This document shows positions 1 through 8,329 of a DNA stretch of 64,000 nucleotides, piece after piece. The stretch is from Burkholderiaceae bacterium (GTDB lineage Bacteria; Pseudomonadota; Gammaproteobacteria; Burkholderiales; Burkholderiaceae_B). The stretch spans positions 1 through 64,000 of the forward strand of contig JAMNXR010000002.1 of NCBI GenBank assembly GCA_023653055.1, written 5' to 3'. Numbering within the stretch: the stretch's first letter is position 1; each line of letters starts with the position of its first letter. A program made the position numbers and the translations under genes. A model generated the notes under the pieces. That model saw only the letters and a list, made by a program, of their open reading frames with translations, made no database searches and was not told the origin of the DNA.

Positions 1-504
1 GGCGTCACGTCATTGACGGTGCCTTGGGAAACTTTGCTGATTTCAACGATTTTGTATGTCGTCTTGCCATTGATCGCGGGTGTATTGACGCGTGAGGCCT
101 TGTTGCGCAAGTCGCCAACCGCAGTCAGCCGTTTTGTGGCGATGCTCAAGCCTTGGTCAATTGTGGGGTTGATCGCGACCGTTGTGTTGTTGTTTGGCTT
201 TCAGGCACGCACGATTGTGGCGCAACCATTAGTGATCGGCATGATTGCGATCCCTTTAATTTTGCAGACGTATGGCATTTTTGCTGTGAGTTGGCTGGGC
301 GCGCGTTGGCTCAAACTACCCCGCGACATCGCTGGACCCGCCTGTTTGATCGGGACGTCAAACTTTTTCGAGTTGGCGGTGGCGGTCGCGATTTCTTTGT
401 TTGGGTTGAATTCAGGTGCGGCGCTGGCCACGGTGGTGGGGGTACTGGTCGAAGTGCCGGTGATGCTTTCGCTGGTCTGGTTACTGAACCGTGGTCGGGC
501 TTGA
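1..504 (+). CDS. acr3: ACR3 family arsenite efflux permease, C-terminal part (5' end outside window)
   Basis: The frame is open from base 1 and ends at 504, giving the last 167 residues of a protein whose family is usually about 340 residues long. The visible part is a run of hydrophobic helices. It includes the stretch [13 protein letters not shown], the ACR3 motif carrying the conserved glutamate of a late transmembrane helix. ACR3 proteins expel arsenite across the inner membrane using the proton gradient. The location a few kilobases from GAPDH-arsJ supports an arsenic role. The start and any upstream arsR or arsC cannot be seen. An ArsB or bile-acid symporter relative is less likely because of the SNFFELA motif. 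Confidence 0.85.
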   Translation, partial: GVTSLTVPWETLLISTILYVVLPLIAGVLTREALLRKSPTAVSRFVAMLKPWSIVGLIATVVLLFGFQARTIVAQPLVIGMIAIPLILQTYGIFAVSWLGARWLKLPRDIAGPACLIGTSNFFELAVAVAISLFGLNSGAALATVVGVLVEVPVMLSLVWLLNRGRA

Positions 505-525
505 CGCGTTAACGTTTGACGCGCC

Positions 526-555
526 TAAGCCAGACCCGCTTAAGCTAGACCCGCT
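526..555. repeat. Two 15-bp tandem copies at the 3' end of the EamA gene
   Basis: Bases 526-540 and 541-555 are the same 15-base unit (TAAGCYAGACCCGCT) with one difference, C or T at position 6. The T copy supplies the stop codon of the minus-strand transporter gene. A local duplication may therefore have set its C-terminus. Confidence 0.7.
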
Positions 556-1414
556 TGGAACCCACGCCATTGGCCAGAGCCAAGCCCGTAAAAATAAGTA
601 AAACGCCTAAAAGGGTGCGCAACGTAAAGTGCTCGTCCATCAGCGTCCAGCCCCAGAACAGTCCTACGACCGGGACGAGATAAGACACCGTCATGGCGCG
701 TGCCGGACCGATATGCTGAATCAAGCGGTAATACAAGACATACGCAACAGCCGAGCACAGCACCGCCAACACCAGTGCTGCGAGCCAAGCTGTTCCAGTC
801 ACCGGCTCGGTGGGCCACCAGTACCAAGCAAGCGGAAGGAGCAACACCCCACTTGTGAGCGAAGAGCCCGTCGCGTTTACAAACGGACTAAACGACGACA
901 GGTACTTTTTGGCGTAACACGCTGAAAGTGCATAACAAACTGGGCCAAGCACGGCTGCGGCCAGCGCCAGGGTCGAGTTGCTCAAGGCGAGTTCAAAGCG
1001 CTCCCAGACCAGAAACGTGATGCCGAGTAAACCAATGATGAGTCCCAGTGCACCTGTCACGGTTAAGCGAATCCCTAGCCATAGCCAAGCCACTAACGCA
1101 CCCCAGAGCGGTGTGACGGCATTGATGACCGAGATCGTGCCGGAGGGAATGTGCAGCGCGGCATAGGCCGACAGCATATAGGGCAGACTCGAGTCCAACA
1201 GCCCGAGAGGAATAAAGTTTTTCCAATGTTTGAACAGGGTCCAGACTTCGCGTCTAAAGGCTAACACCAGCAATAACATCAGTCCCGCGATCATCGTTCT
1301 CAAAAAGATAAGAGGAGCAGGACCAAATTCGGCGACGCCGATTTGAATCAAAAGAAAAGAGCTTCCCCAAAAAAAGGAAAGCAGTAATAGTTCGAAAACG
1401 CTATGAGGACGCAT
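545..1414 (-). CDS. EamA/DMT-family membrane transporter
   Basis: The protein has 289 residues from the ATG at 1414, the usual length of a ten-helix drug/metabolite transporter. It starts with the hydrophobic MRPHSVFELLLLSFFWGSSF, where FWGSSF is typical of the first EamA repeat. A second EamA half follows from about residue 150 with the family-like ending LIFTGLALANG. The frame stays open upstream of 1414, but that extension is polar and unlike the family, so the internal ATG is preferred. Substrate is unknown; relatives export amino acids or metabolites. It is divergent from the GT39 gene and shares its 96-bp upstream region. Its role in arsenic handling is only suggested by location. Confidence 0.8.
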   Translation of the reverse strand: MRPHSVFELLLLSFFWGSSFLLIQIGVAEFGPAPLIFLRTMIAGLMLLLVLAFRREVWTLFKHWKNFIPLGLLDSSLPYMLSAYAALHIPSGTISVINAVTPLWGALVAWLWLGIRLTVTGALGLIIGLLGITFLVWERFELALSNSTLALAAAVLGPVCYALSACYAKKYLSSFSPFVNATGSSLTSGVLLLPLAWYWWPTEPVTGTAWLAALVLAVLCSAVAYVLYYRLIQHIGPARAMTVSYLVPVVGLFWGWTLMDEHFTLRTLLGVLLIFTGLALANGVGSKRV

Positions 1415-1513
1415 GCGCAATAGTATCCGCTTAAAATGTTTCAAACTCTCGAAGGTCCACGGACGATTGTGGCTTCGCTCAAATGACGCTTTTCTACTTG
1501 TATTTGCTAAGTG

Positions 1514-3001
1514 ATGACATATCGAAATTTTCTCTGGTTCATTTTTGCTGCAGCGTGCGTACGCTTGGTCTTGCTCGGCTTTTCGCCGCTCATGGACACC
1601 ACTGAAGCGCGTTATGGCGAAATCTCGCGCATTATGTTTGAGCTCAATGACTGGGTGACGCCGTGGTTTACCTATGACGTACCGTTTTGGGGCAAGCCTC
1701 CTCTGGCGTTCTGGATCACGGCCATTAGTTTCAATATCTTTGGCGTCAATGAGTTTGCCGCGCGCTTTCCGCACTGGTTGGCGGGCATGGTGGTGCTCTG
1801 GATCCTCTGGGGCATGCGCCCGCGCAGTGGCTCGACGGGGGCGACCTACGCAATCGCTCTGTTACTAGGCTCCGTCATGTTTTTTGTGGCCTCAGGGATG
1901 GTCATGATGGATATGGCCTTGGTGATTGGAACGACCTTGGCGATGCGTGGATTTTGGAATGGTTTGCATGGAGATGAGGCGCGGCGTGGTTCTGAGCGGT
2001 GGCTGCTATTTATAGGTTTAGGGATTTCTTTACTGGCCAAGGGGCCGGTAGGGGTCGTGTTAACAGGCCTGCCTTGCGGAATCTGGGCCTTGGTATCGGG
2101 TAATCTTCGGGTCATCTGGCGTGATTTGCCTTGGATCCGCGGGTTGTTAATGACCGCTGCCATTGCGCTGCCTTGGTATGTGATTGCTGAGTTGCGTTCG
2201 CCTGGCTTTATCAACTATTTCATTGTGGGCGAGCACTTCCATCGCTTTGTTACACCAGGTTGGAAAGGTGACTTATACGGCACGGCACATGTCTTTCCCT
2301 ATGGCACCATTTGGCTGTTCATGATGGCGGATGTGTTGCCTTGGACGATTCTGTTTCCTATTTTGGCTTGGCAGACGCGCGCTTCACGTGCAGAGGTTGC
2401 CACCCCGCACACGCAGTCTATTGAGACGGCCAGCCCCGCCTCTTGGCGCAACTATTTGCTCCTCTGGGCGTTTATGCCAGCGGTCTTTTTTACGATGGCG
2501 GGCAATATTATCTGGCCGTACGTCATGCCAGGCTTACCAGCGTTAGCGTTATTGGTGGGGGGGTGGTTGACCACCCGCGCCAATCAAAATCTGGTGCGGA
2601 TCAATCTGTCGCTAGGTCTGTCGATCACGATGGTGCTCGCGGTGGGTTTTAACGCCAGTATGCCCTTTACTGGTCGCAGCAATGATTTGGCCGCTAAGAC
2701 CTTGATCGAGGACTACCGGACGCGTCAGCCAGAAGGGCTGCCCTTGATTTACTTGGGTCATCGACCATTTTCCGCGTCTTTTTACAGTCAGGGAAAGGCC
2801 TTGCTTGAAAAGACCCCGGAGAGTCTGGCAAAAAAGCTAGAGACGACTCCCGCCTTTGTAGCGATCCGCACATCCAATTTAGCCTACATGCCTCCATCTT
2901 TGCTCGCAGGCCTCGAGCCCTTGAGCAAGCACGGCTACTTTACGTTGTTTCGCCAGAAGAGCGTTTCAGGGGCAGTGCCAGGGTCACCAGCCAGCAAGTG
3001 A
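1514..3001 (+). CDS. GT39/ArnT-like membrane glycosyltransferase
   Basis: About 495 residues, mostly hydrophobic helices. Near the N-terminus, in the first periplasmic loop, is DTTEARYGEISRIM, matching the acidic D-x-E region used by GT-C fold enzymes of the GT39 (PMT/ArnT) family. PFWGKPPLAFW follows, as in ArnT-like proteins. Such enzymes move a sugar from an undecaprenyl-phosphate carrier to lipid A, protein or another acceptor at the periplasmic face. A GTG just before the ATG at 1514 could also start the protein. The 3' end overlaps the convergent arsJ gene by 62 bases. Acceptor and donor cannot be told from sequence, and no arnA/C genes are nearby. Confidence 0.8.
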   Translation: MTYRNFLWFIFAAACVRLVLLGFSPLMDTTEARYGEISRIMFELNDWVTPWFTYDVPFWGKPPLAFWITAISFNIFGVNEFAARFPHWLAGMVVLWILWGMRPRSGSTGATYAIALLLGSVMFFVASGMVMMDMALVIGTTLAMRGFWNGLHGDEARRGSERWLLFIGLGISLLAKGPVGVVLTGLPCGIWALVSGNLRVIWRDLPWIRGLLMTAAIALPWYVIAELRSPGFINYFIVGEHFHRFVTPGWKGDLYGTAHVFPYGTIWLFMMADVLPWTILFPILAWQTRASRAEVATPHTQSIETASPASWRNYLLLWAFMPAVFFTMAGNIIWPYVMPGLPALALLVGGWLTTRANQNLVRINLSLGLSITMVLAVGFNASMPFTGRSNDLAAKTLIEDYRTRQPEGLPLIYLGHRPFSASFYSQGKALLEKTPESLAKKLETTPAFVAIRTSNLAYMPPSLLAGLEPLSKHGYFTLFRQKSVSGAVPGSPASK

Positions 3002-4166
3002 TCAGCATCAAGGCTGAGCCTATCAGCGCATAGAGGAGGCCACCCCATTGATATAACAAACCTGAAAGCAGGGTGCCGATAAAGCGGCCCAAGGCGTTGG
3101 CTGCATAATAAAAACCAACGTCCTCGGCTGCTTTTTCTGAACCGGCATAGGCCAAAACTAAATACGAGTGCACAGAAGAATTCACGGCAAACGCAAAGCC
3201 AAATGCGGCCAAGCCCACGACAACGCCCCATTCGAGATGGCTGACGTCAAGCCACACTAGTAAACACAGCACGACGGTGACCAAGGCAAGGATGGCCGAC
3301 CAGTGACGGGCGGCGGGCACCTCATTGCTCAAGCCGTCTTCACTGCGCCGCACCAGCGAGGGTGCCATCGCCTGCACAAAGCCATAGCCGATTGTCCACG
3401 CGGCGAGAAAGCCGCCCACCATCGTAAACGTCCAGCCTGAAGCGTATAGAAATACGGGCACACCAACGACGAACCACACGTCCCGCGCACCAAACAGCAC
3501 GACACGTGCAGCGGCGAGCAGATTAATGCCACGGTTTTTGGCAAACAGTTCCTTGGCGGATTTGGAGGCTTTGCTTTTTCCCATCATGGGGGGGAGCGAA
3601 AACACGACGCCCACCAAAATCAACGCCAATAGCGCTGCCATGATCCAAAGCGAACCCTGAAAGCCGACCTGATCGAGCAATAGGCCGCCCAGAAAGAAGC
3701 CCACACCCTTCATGGCATTTTTGCTGCCAGTAAACCAAGCGACCCACTTAAATAATTGGCCCGAGGCTTGTCCAGCGGTGATTTTGATAGCGGATTTGCT
3801 TGCGGTCTTGGTCAGGTCCTTGGCCACACCACATACGCCTTGCGCCATCACGACCCAGGCGACGGATACTGCTGCCGTCCATTCGGGTGACAGTGCGGAG
3901 AGCAGCAGAAAGCCGACAATCTGGGTGACTAAACCCACCATCAGCATGCGCGAAATACCAAAGCGCGTGGCTAACCATCCGCCCAGCAGATTGGCGACTA
4001 CGCCAGCAGCTTCGTACAGCAAAAATAGAAAGGCGAGGGCAAAGGGTGAATAACCCAGTCGGTAAAAATGCAGCAATACCAACATGCGCAAGGCGCCGTC
4101 CGTGAGCGTGAACCCCCAGTATGCGGAGGTCACAATGGCATAGTTGCGTGCGGCGTGTGTCGACAT
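2940..4166 (-). CDS. arsJ: ArsJ, organoarsenical (1-arseno-3-phosphoglycerate) efflux MFS transporter
   Basis: A 408-residue major facilitator protein with about twelve helices. Early features are GGWLATRFG (the loop 2-3 MFS signature) and a conserved-looking stretch VCGVAKDLTKTASKSAIK. The gene lies six bases behind a GAPDH gene on the same strand. This pairing is diagnostic: in known ArsJ systems GAPDH makes 1-arseno-3-phosphoglycerate from arsenate and ArsJ expels it, after which it breaks down outside the cell. The function is therefore assigned by family resemblance plus the GAPDH partner. The 3' end overlaps the GT39 gene on the other strand. The operon carries a strong Pho box upstream of its first gene. 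Confidence 0.88.
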   Translation of the reverse strand: MSTHAARNYAIVTSAYWGFTLTDGALRMLVLLHFYRLGYSPFALAFLFLLYEAAGVVANLLGGWLATRFGISRMLMVGLVTQIVGFLLLSALSPEWTAAVSVAWVVMAQGVCGVAKDLTKTASKSAIKITAGQASGQLFKWVAWFTGSKNAMKGVGFFLGGLLLDQVGFQGSLWIMAALLALILVGVVFSLPPMMGKSKASKSAKELFAKNRGINLLAAARVVLFGARDVWFVVGVPVFLYASGWTFTMVGGFLAAWTIGYGFVQAMAPSLVRRSEDGLSNEVPAARHWSAILALVTVVLCLLVWLDVSHLEWGVVVGLAAFGFAFAVNSSVHSYLVLAYAGSEKAAEDVGFYYAANALGRFIGTLLSGLLYQWGGLLYALIGSALMLITCWLVTLALPLKRSSGETT

Positions 4167-4171
4167 GGGGA

Positions 4172-5215
4172 CTAAATACCCTGTGCTTGCATATGGCAGG
4201 CAAGGTCGATCATGCGGCAGGAGTACCCCATTTCGTTGTCATACCACGCGTACACCTTGAGTAGTGTGCCATCGGTCACCATGGTGGAGGGGGCATCTAC
4301 GATGGCGCTACGTGTGTCACCTGCATAATCGACGCTGACTAAGGGGCGGGTTTCGATGCCAAGGATGCCCGCTAGGCTGCCTTGAGCTGCTTGCGTAAAC
4401 AACGCATTGACTTCCTCGACCGTGGTTTCGCGCTTGAGCTCAAACACACAGTCGGTCAATGAGGCATTGAGCACGGGGGCACGGACGGCGTGGCCGTTGA
4501 GCTTGCCTTTTAAATCTGGATAAATCAAGGTGATCGCGGTCGCGCTGCCTGTGGTGGTGGGCGCGAGACTCTGCATGGCGCTGCGGGCACGACGCAAATC
4601 TTTGTGGGGCGCATCGACGACGAGATTGGTATTGGTTGGATCGTGGATGGTGGTGATTTGGCCATGACGAATGCCAATACTTTCGTGGATCACTTTGACG
4701 ACAGGTGCCAGGCAATTGGTGGTGCATGACGCGGCTGTCACGATTTTATTTTGTGTGGTGTCGTAGAGGTGTTCGTTGACACCCACGACAACATTGAGGA
4801 CGTTACCGACCTTGACGGGCGCGGCGACGATCACGCGCTTGGCACCGCGGTCAAAGTGGCCCTGAATGGTCTCAGGGGTCAAAAACTTGCCTGTGCACTC
4901 CAGCACGACGTCCACACCCAAGTCACCCCAGGGGATATCTCCAGGTGCGGCATGCGAGGAAAAGGAAACGGAGCGCTTGCCGATCCTAATGGTGCTGTCA
5001 CCTTCGACCTCGATATCTTCTTTCCAGCGGCCCTGAACAGAGTCAAAAGTCAGCAGATGTGCGGTCGCAGCGATCCCGCCCTTGAGTTCGTTGAGATGGA
5101 CGACCTCGAGCCGATTGTTGCGGCGAGGATCGTCGTCGGGACGATGTGCAGCGCCCAAAGCCGCCCGCAGGGCTAAGCGTCCAATCCTACCCATGCCATT
5201 GATGCCAACTTTCAT
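4172..5215 (-). CDS. gap: ArsJ-associated glyceraldehyde-3-phosphate dehydrogenase
   Basis: 347 residues, slightly longer than a housekeeping GAPDH. The N-terminal NAD site [14 protein letters not shown] is present, as is the active-site cysteine in [11 protein letters not shown] near residue 160 and the late WYDNEMGYS motif. In ArsJ systems this enzyme uses arsenate in place of phosphate to form 1-arseno-3-phosphoglycerate, which ArsJ exports. It is the first gene of a two-gene operon with arsJ. A ribosome site (GAGGATGG) precedes the ATG at 5215. The insertion around residues 26-34 (RPDDDPRRN) makes the N-terminal domain longer than usual. A glycolytic role cannot be excluded, but the gene pair argues for arsenate detoxification. 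Confidence 0.9.
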   Translation of the reverse strand: MKVGINGMGRIGRLALRAALGAAHRPDDDPRRNNRLEVVHLNELKGGIAATAHLLTFDSVQGRWKEDIEVEGDSTIRIGKRSVSFSSHAAPGDIPWGDLGVDVVLECTGKFLTPETIQGHFDRGAKRVIVAAPVKVGNVLNVVVGVNEHLYDTTQNKIVTAASCTTNCLAPVVKVIHESIGIRHGQITTIHDPTNTNLVVDAPHKDLRRARSAMQSLAPTTTGSATAITLIYPDLKGKLNGHAVRAPVLNASLTDCVFELKRETTVEEVNALFTQAAQGSLAGILGIETRPLVSVDYAGDTRSAIVDAPSTMVTDGTLLKVYAWYDNEMGYSCRMIDLACHMQAQGI

Positions 5216-5282
5216 CGCCTATCCATCCTCAATATGTTTACCTTTACGCATCCCATTTATAAAACATTTAGATTGCAAACAC

Positions 5283-5300
5283 ATGACAGTGCGATGACAG
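5283..5300 (-). promoter_or_regulatory. Perfect two-repeat Pho box upstream of GAPDH-arsJ
   Basis: On the minus strand the sequence reads CTGTCATCGCACTGTCAT. This is two exact CTGTCAT heptamers with a 4-base spacer, so an 11-base period, which is the PhoB-binding consensus. It ends 67 bases before the GAPDH start and points toward it. A TATAAA-like element lies between box and start. Binding by PhoB is inferred from the match and from phoB-phoR being in the same window. Confidence 0.8.
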
Positions 5301-5352
5301 GTCACCTCTGTCTCAGGCTATCATGCCCGATTGCTATGTGGAGCCCCGACCA

Positions 5353-6057
5353 ATGAAGCCTTTCGCTTATCTGAATAATTGGCATATTGAGCAACCTGCA
5401 ACCCGTTTTGACCGGGCGATTCGTGACAGTGGTTTGCCGCTGGTTGAGTTTAAAACCAATGTTGGCGAGTTTCCGACCACTACGGATTTTTCGGGGGTGT
5501 TTGTGGGGGCGAGCGTTGCAGGCGCCTACGATCAGGACGCGTGGGTGGCTCAGGCGCATGACTCCGTGCGATTGCTCGCGCATGCCCAAGTGCCGATGCT
5601 GGGTTTGTGTTTCGGCAGTCAGCTGCTGGCCTCGGCCTTGATGGGACATGATCAGGTATTTAAGCGCGGCTCACGCAATACAGGTTATTCAGAGGTGGAG
5701 TTTACGGAAGCCGCCAAGAACGATCCATTGACGCAAGATTTTCCTAAGCTTGTACGTACCTTTCATTGGCATGGCGATGAAATCAAAGCCGATCATCCAG
5801 ATATGGTGATTTTGGCGCGCAATGGCGATTGCGGTAATCAGATCTGGAAATGGCAGCATGGCCCGGTTTGGGGCATTCAGCCTCATCCGGAGATGGACCG
5901 CACACAAATTTGTCAATTTTTGGAAAAAAACCGCGACTGGTTTCTGGCCGAAGGCAAAGACGTCGATGCCTTGATCGCCGGTGCCGAAGAAAACGAACAG
6001 CTTGGTGCGATTTTTGATCGTTTTATGACACTGGTGCGCGCGCAACAGATTGCTTGA
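5353..6057 (+). CDS. Class I glutamine amidotransferase domain protein (GMP synthase-like)
   Basis: About 234 residues. The nucleophile elbow GLCFGSQLLA supplies the catalytic cysteine, and GIQPHPEM supplies the His and Glu of the triad. It is therefore a class I glutaminase-type domain standing alone. The ATG at 5353 has GGAG nine bases upstream; an in-frame ATG at 5323 is possible but has a poorer site. Free-standing members of this family resemble the GuaA amidotransferase domain and have varied, mostly unknown substrates, some being gamma-glutamyl hydrolases. No synthetase partner is adjacent. It lies between the GAPDH promoter region and the convergent DUF2237 gene. Confidence 0.75.
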   Translation: MKPFAYLNNWHIEQPATRFDRAIRDSGLPLVEFKTNVGEFPTTTDFSGVFVGASVAGAYDQDAWVAQAHDSVRLLAHAQVPMLGLCFGSQLLASALMGHDQVFKRGSRNTGYSEVEFTEAAKNDPLTQDFPKLVRTFHWHGDEIKADHPDMVILARNGDCGNQIWKWQHGPVWGIQPHPEMDRTQICQFLEKNRDWFLAEGKDVDALIAGAEENEQLGAIFDRFMTLVRAQQIA

Positions 6058-6070
6058 CCCTTGCATGATG

Positions 6071-6436
6071 TCATGTTTTAGGACTGGGGGCGGCGCAGGA
6101 TTGTAGCCATTCCAGGGAGACGAAATCCAGGGCACGTTTATGCGTAGACTCAAGAAAAACCAGTGGGGCCACACCGGCTTCAAACGCCTCTTTCCAACGT
6201 AACGCACACAAGCACCAGCGATCGCCTGGCTTGAGTCCTGGAAAGCGGTAGTGTGGCATGGGCGTGGACAAGTCATTGCCGCGTTGTTTGGAAAACGCTA
6301 AAAACTCTTGGGTCATTTTGGCGCAGATCACATGCGAGCCCAAATCATCAGCCTGTGTGTTGCAGCAGCCATCCCTAAAATAACCCGTCAACGGGTCATA
6401 AGAGCAAGCGATCAATGCAGTGCCAAGTACGTTCAT
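6071..6436 (-). CDS. DUF2237 family protein
   Basis: 121 residues, matching the compact DUF2237 family. It starts MNVLGTALIACSYDPLTGYF and contains GCCNTQADDLGSHVICAKMT and PGDRWCLCALRW, with several conserved cysteines. The function of the family is not known. Its start overlaps the stop of the upstream MerR regulator by four bases, so the two are translationally coupled. DUF2237 genes often occur with light or oxidative stress genes in other proteobacteria, which would agree with the MerR and TIGR03643 genes here, but that is an inference. Confidence 0.8.
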   Translation of the reverse strand: MNVLGTALIACSYDPLTGYFRDGCCNTQADDLGSHVICAKMTQEFLAFSKQRGNDLSTPMPHYRFPGLKPGDRWCLCALRWKEAFEAGVAPLVFLESTHKRALDFVSLEWLQSCAAPSPKT

Positions 6437-7404
6437 AATTCAATTCCTTCGTGTCGCGCCACTTTTTCCAGCGCGTGTTCAAACAAGGCTCGGGCCGAGC
6501 CGGAGACTGAAGTGAGATACGCATGCAAGTGTGCGTCTTCAGTACTTTTGTTTAAACACTCCTGACTATACTGCTCAAAGCTCGCGAGCTGGGCAATGAT
6601 TTCAGCGACATGCTTTGGACATTCGCACAGCACGTTGGTTGAAATCCCCGCAACACGCGCAAGCGTTTCATCTGAGTATTTGCGTGCAGGAATCATGGCG
6701 CTCGGTGCGACTTCGCGCAAAGTATGGTTGGCTTCGACTGTCAGGACTGAGCGAATGAGTTCTGCGAGCTCATAATCAGAAATCGGCTCACGCCGCACCA
6801 GCATGCCCGCAGCGCGCATCGCATGTGCAACTTGGTCGCGCCCAAAGTTGTAAATCACAATCACTTGAGTGGCTTTGTTTATTTCTTTGACGACTTCGAT
6901 GTCGCGCATCACGATTTCGTGCAAGGTATTGACTTTAATCAGCAAGATTTCGGCGGGTTTTTCAAACGGGCCAGACTGTGCTGACGCGAGATCCGCAAAG
7001 ATGTCTGTGACTTCAACGCTGTCACAAAGGATGTTGAGCGCAAACTTTTTTGCCTCAATGCGCCGAGCGAGACCTAGCCCTATGACCGCCATGGCAACAT
7101 GTTGCGCGGAGGTAGGACGCTCCTCGAGCGTTTTCCCGTTGCGATGTTTGTGATGCAGTTGGCTAAGTGCCTGGACGTTGAGGTTGGCGATTGTGCTAAT
7201 GCCATGCCCCTCATCACAAAGTTGTTTGATCAGCGTGGCACGTAGCAAGTCCTCTTCGCCATACAGGCGATGCTGTCCTTCTGTTTTGATAGGCGTAAAC
7301 GCGGCGTAGCGTGACTCCCAAACTCTAAGGGTTGGAACGGGTATGCCTGCCAGTTTGGAAATGGTACCGATCCGATAACTGTGGTTTTTTAACTCTGCGG
7401 ACAT
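6433..7404 (-). CDS. MerR family regulator with a B12-domain-like C-terminal region
   Basis: 323 residues. Residues about 10-77 are a MerR winged helix: YRIGTISKLAGIPVPTLRVW, then ESRY and GQHRLYGEEDL. The middle resembles the helical domain of CarH/LitR regulators. The part after about residue 120 looks like the alternating strands and helices of a cobalamin-binding Rossmann fold (ILLIKVN, VIVIYNFG, AGMLVRREP). The DxHxxG motif that gives the cobalt-ligating histidine is not seen, so cobalamin binding is doubtful. It may be a light-independent member of the LitR/CarH group. It is divergent from the Rrf2-like unit, with 11-base direct repeats between them that are candidate operators. Confidence 0.75.
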   Translation of the reverse strand: MSAELKNHSYRIGTISKLAGIPVPTLRVWESRYAAFTPIKTEGQHRLYGEEDLLRATLIKQLCDEGHGISTIANLNVQALSQLHHKHRNGKTLEERPTSAQHVAMAVIGLGLARRIEAKKFALNILCDSVEVTDIFADLASAQSGPFEKPAEILLIKVNTLHEIVMRDIEVVKEINKATQVIVIYNFGRDQVAHAMRAAGMLVRREPISDYELAELIRSVLTVEANHTLREVAPSAMIPARKYSDETLARVAGISTNVLCECPKHVAEIIAQLASFEQYSQECLNKSTEDAHLHAYLTSVSGSARALFEHALEKVARHEGIEL

Positions 7405-7427
7405 TGGCGTCTCAATAAAAGCATTGA

Positions 7428-7512
7428 TTGAATAGATATTGAATAGATTACAGCATATTTTTTATGTAGATATGGTTAATGGATATAGATATTTGATGGA
7501 ATTGAATAGAAA
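7428..7512. promoter_or_regulatory. TTGAATAGA direct repeats between the divergent MerR and Rrf2 units
   Basis: Two adjacent 11-base units, TTGAATAGATA (7428-7438) and TTGAATAGATT (7439-7449), lie just before the merR start. A third copy, TTGAATAGAAA, lies at 7502-7512, and a partial one (TTGAATCTA) at 7531. The 160-base region is AT-rich. MerR proteins of the CarH/LitR type bind direct repeats, so these are candidate operators controlling both directions. The repeat is seen directly; the binding is inferred. Confidence 0.5.
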
Positions 7513-7564
7513 TTGCCGTATATTTGAGTCTTGAATCTACTCGTCACATGACTAAGGATTAAAA

Positions 7565-8107
7565 ATGAGCGCCAACGAATCGAAACATGCTCTGAGCCTT
7601 GTCGTATTGCTCGCGGGGTTGCCCAACGGCGAAGCTCTGACTACGCAAGACCTTGCCAGGCACTTGGACTTATCTGTTTCCTATGTCGAGAATCTCTTAA
7701 AAGGTTTGCGGACACGCCAGCTTTTGAAATCCAACCGTGGACCCCGTGGTGGCCATCGGTTTGATGGTGATCTGACCGCTTTGAGTGTTTGGGACGTGGT
7801 CTCGATTTTCGGTGGAGCCGAATTGCCACCGGCAGAGCCTAGTGAAAACGGTCATGTCACCGCATGGCTTGAAGCGGAGTATGAACACATTAAAAACGAG
7901 TTTCTAAAAGCTGTCCCGCTGATCAAGCTCCTTGGCCACTCCGGTGAGATCGATTTTGCGCTCGAGTGGGAAATGACAGCCGATGATTTCAAACCCGTGT
8001 TGGATTCACTGGCACTTAACGCTTTGGAACACGATGAAGACTATGCACACTCCGAGCGAGATCTCAAGAATCATCGAGATGGCGTGGGAAGATCGTACGC
8101 CCTTTGA
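7565..8107 (+). CDS. Rrf2-like winged-helix regulator without cysteines
   Basis: 180 residues, with an AAGGA ribosome site before the ATG. The N-terminal 75 residues look like the Rrf2 winged helix: LTTQDLARHLDLSVSYVENL, then RGPRGGHRF, matching the RGxxGGxxL wing. Rrf2 proteins such as IscR and NsrR normally carry three cysteines for an iron-sulfur cluster; this protein contains none at all. It therefore either senses without a cluster or works as a simple DNA-binding factor. The C-terminal part is acidic and unrecognised. It heads a likely four-gene unit and its 3' end overlaps the TIGR03643 gene. Confidence 0.7.
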   Translation: MSANESKHALSLVVLLAGLPNGEALTTQDLARHLDLSVSYVENLLKGLRTRQLLKSNRGPRGGHRFDGDLTALSVWDVVSIFGGAELPPAEPSENGHVTAWLEAEYEHIKNEFLKAVPLIKLLGHSGEIDFALEWEMTADDFKPVLDSLALNALEHDEDYAHSERDLKNHRDGVGRSYAL

Positions 8108-8306
8108 GGCAATAGCGCGTCAGTTTGGGCTCAGCGAGCCGCAAGTGATTACACTGATGCGTAGAGAGCTTAAACAGTCTTCTTTTCGACTGTGGCGCGC
8201 CCGGGTGACTGGGCGCATTACTAAACATGTGACGCGTCGTCCCGCCGAAATGAATGATGGCGGTCGTCACACTGCGTGTTTGGGACAGCCCGCTCGCCCT
8301 CGCTAA
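8034..8306 (+). CDS. TIGR03643 family small protein
   Basis: About 90 residues. The core SEISRIIEMAWEDRTPFEAI, then FGLSEPQVITLMRRELK and SSFRLWRARVTGR, is the TIGR03643 pattern, a short helix-turn-helix-like protein of unknown role. The chosen ATG at 8034 has GGAAC upstream; ATG 8043 is an alternative. The gene begins inside the end of the rrf2-like gene in another frame, overlapping it by 74 bases. In other genomes the family sits near photolyase/cryptochrome and LitR genes, so a light or oxidative stress link is likely but not shown. The C-terminal 25 residues are not conserved in my memory of the family. Confidence 0.75.
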   Translation: MKTMHTPSEISRIIEMAWEDRTPFEAIARQFGLSEPQVITLMRRELKQSSFRLWRARVTGRITKHVTRRPAEMNDGGRHTACLGQPARPR

Positions 8307-8329
8307 GCTTCAATATCAATAGGAAAATC

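Noticed and set aside
1415-1774. N-terminal extension of the EamA gene
   Set aside because: The extra 120 residues are polar and basic, overlap the divergent GT39 gene, and do not match the family; the ATG at 1414 fits the first helix.
3748-4203. 151-residue minus-strand frame over arsJ
   Set aside because: It is a different frame of arsJ and shows no recognisable motif.
5689-6276. 195-residue minus-strand open frame
   Set aside because: It crosses the amidotransferase gene and the DUF2237 gene on a different frame; both of those have clear motifs.
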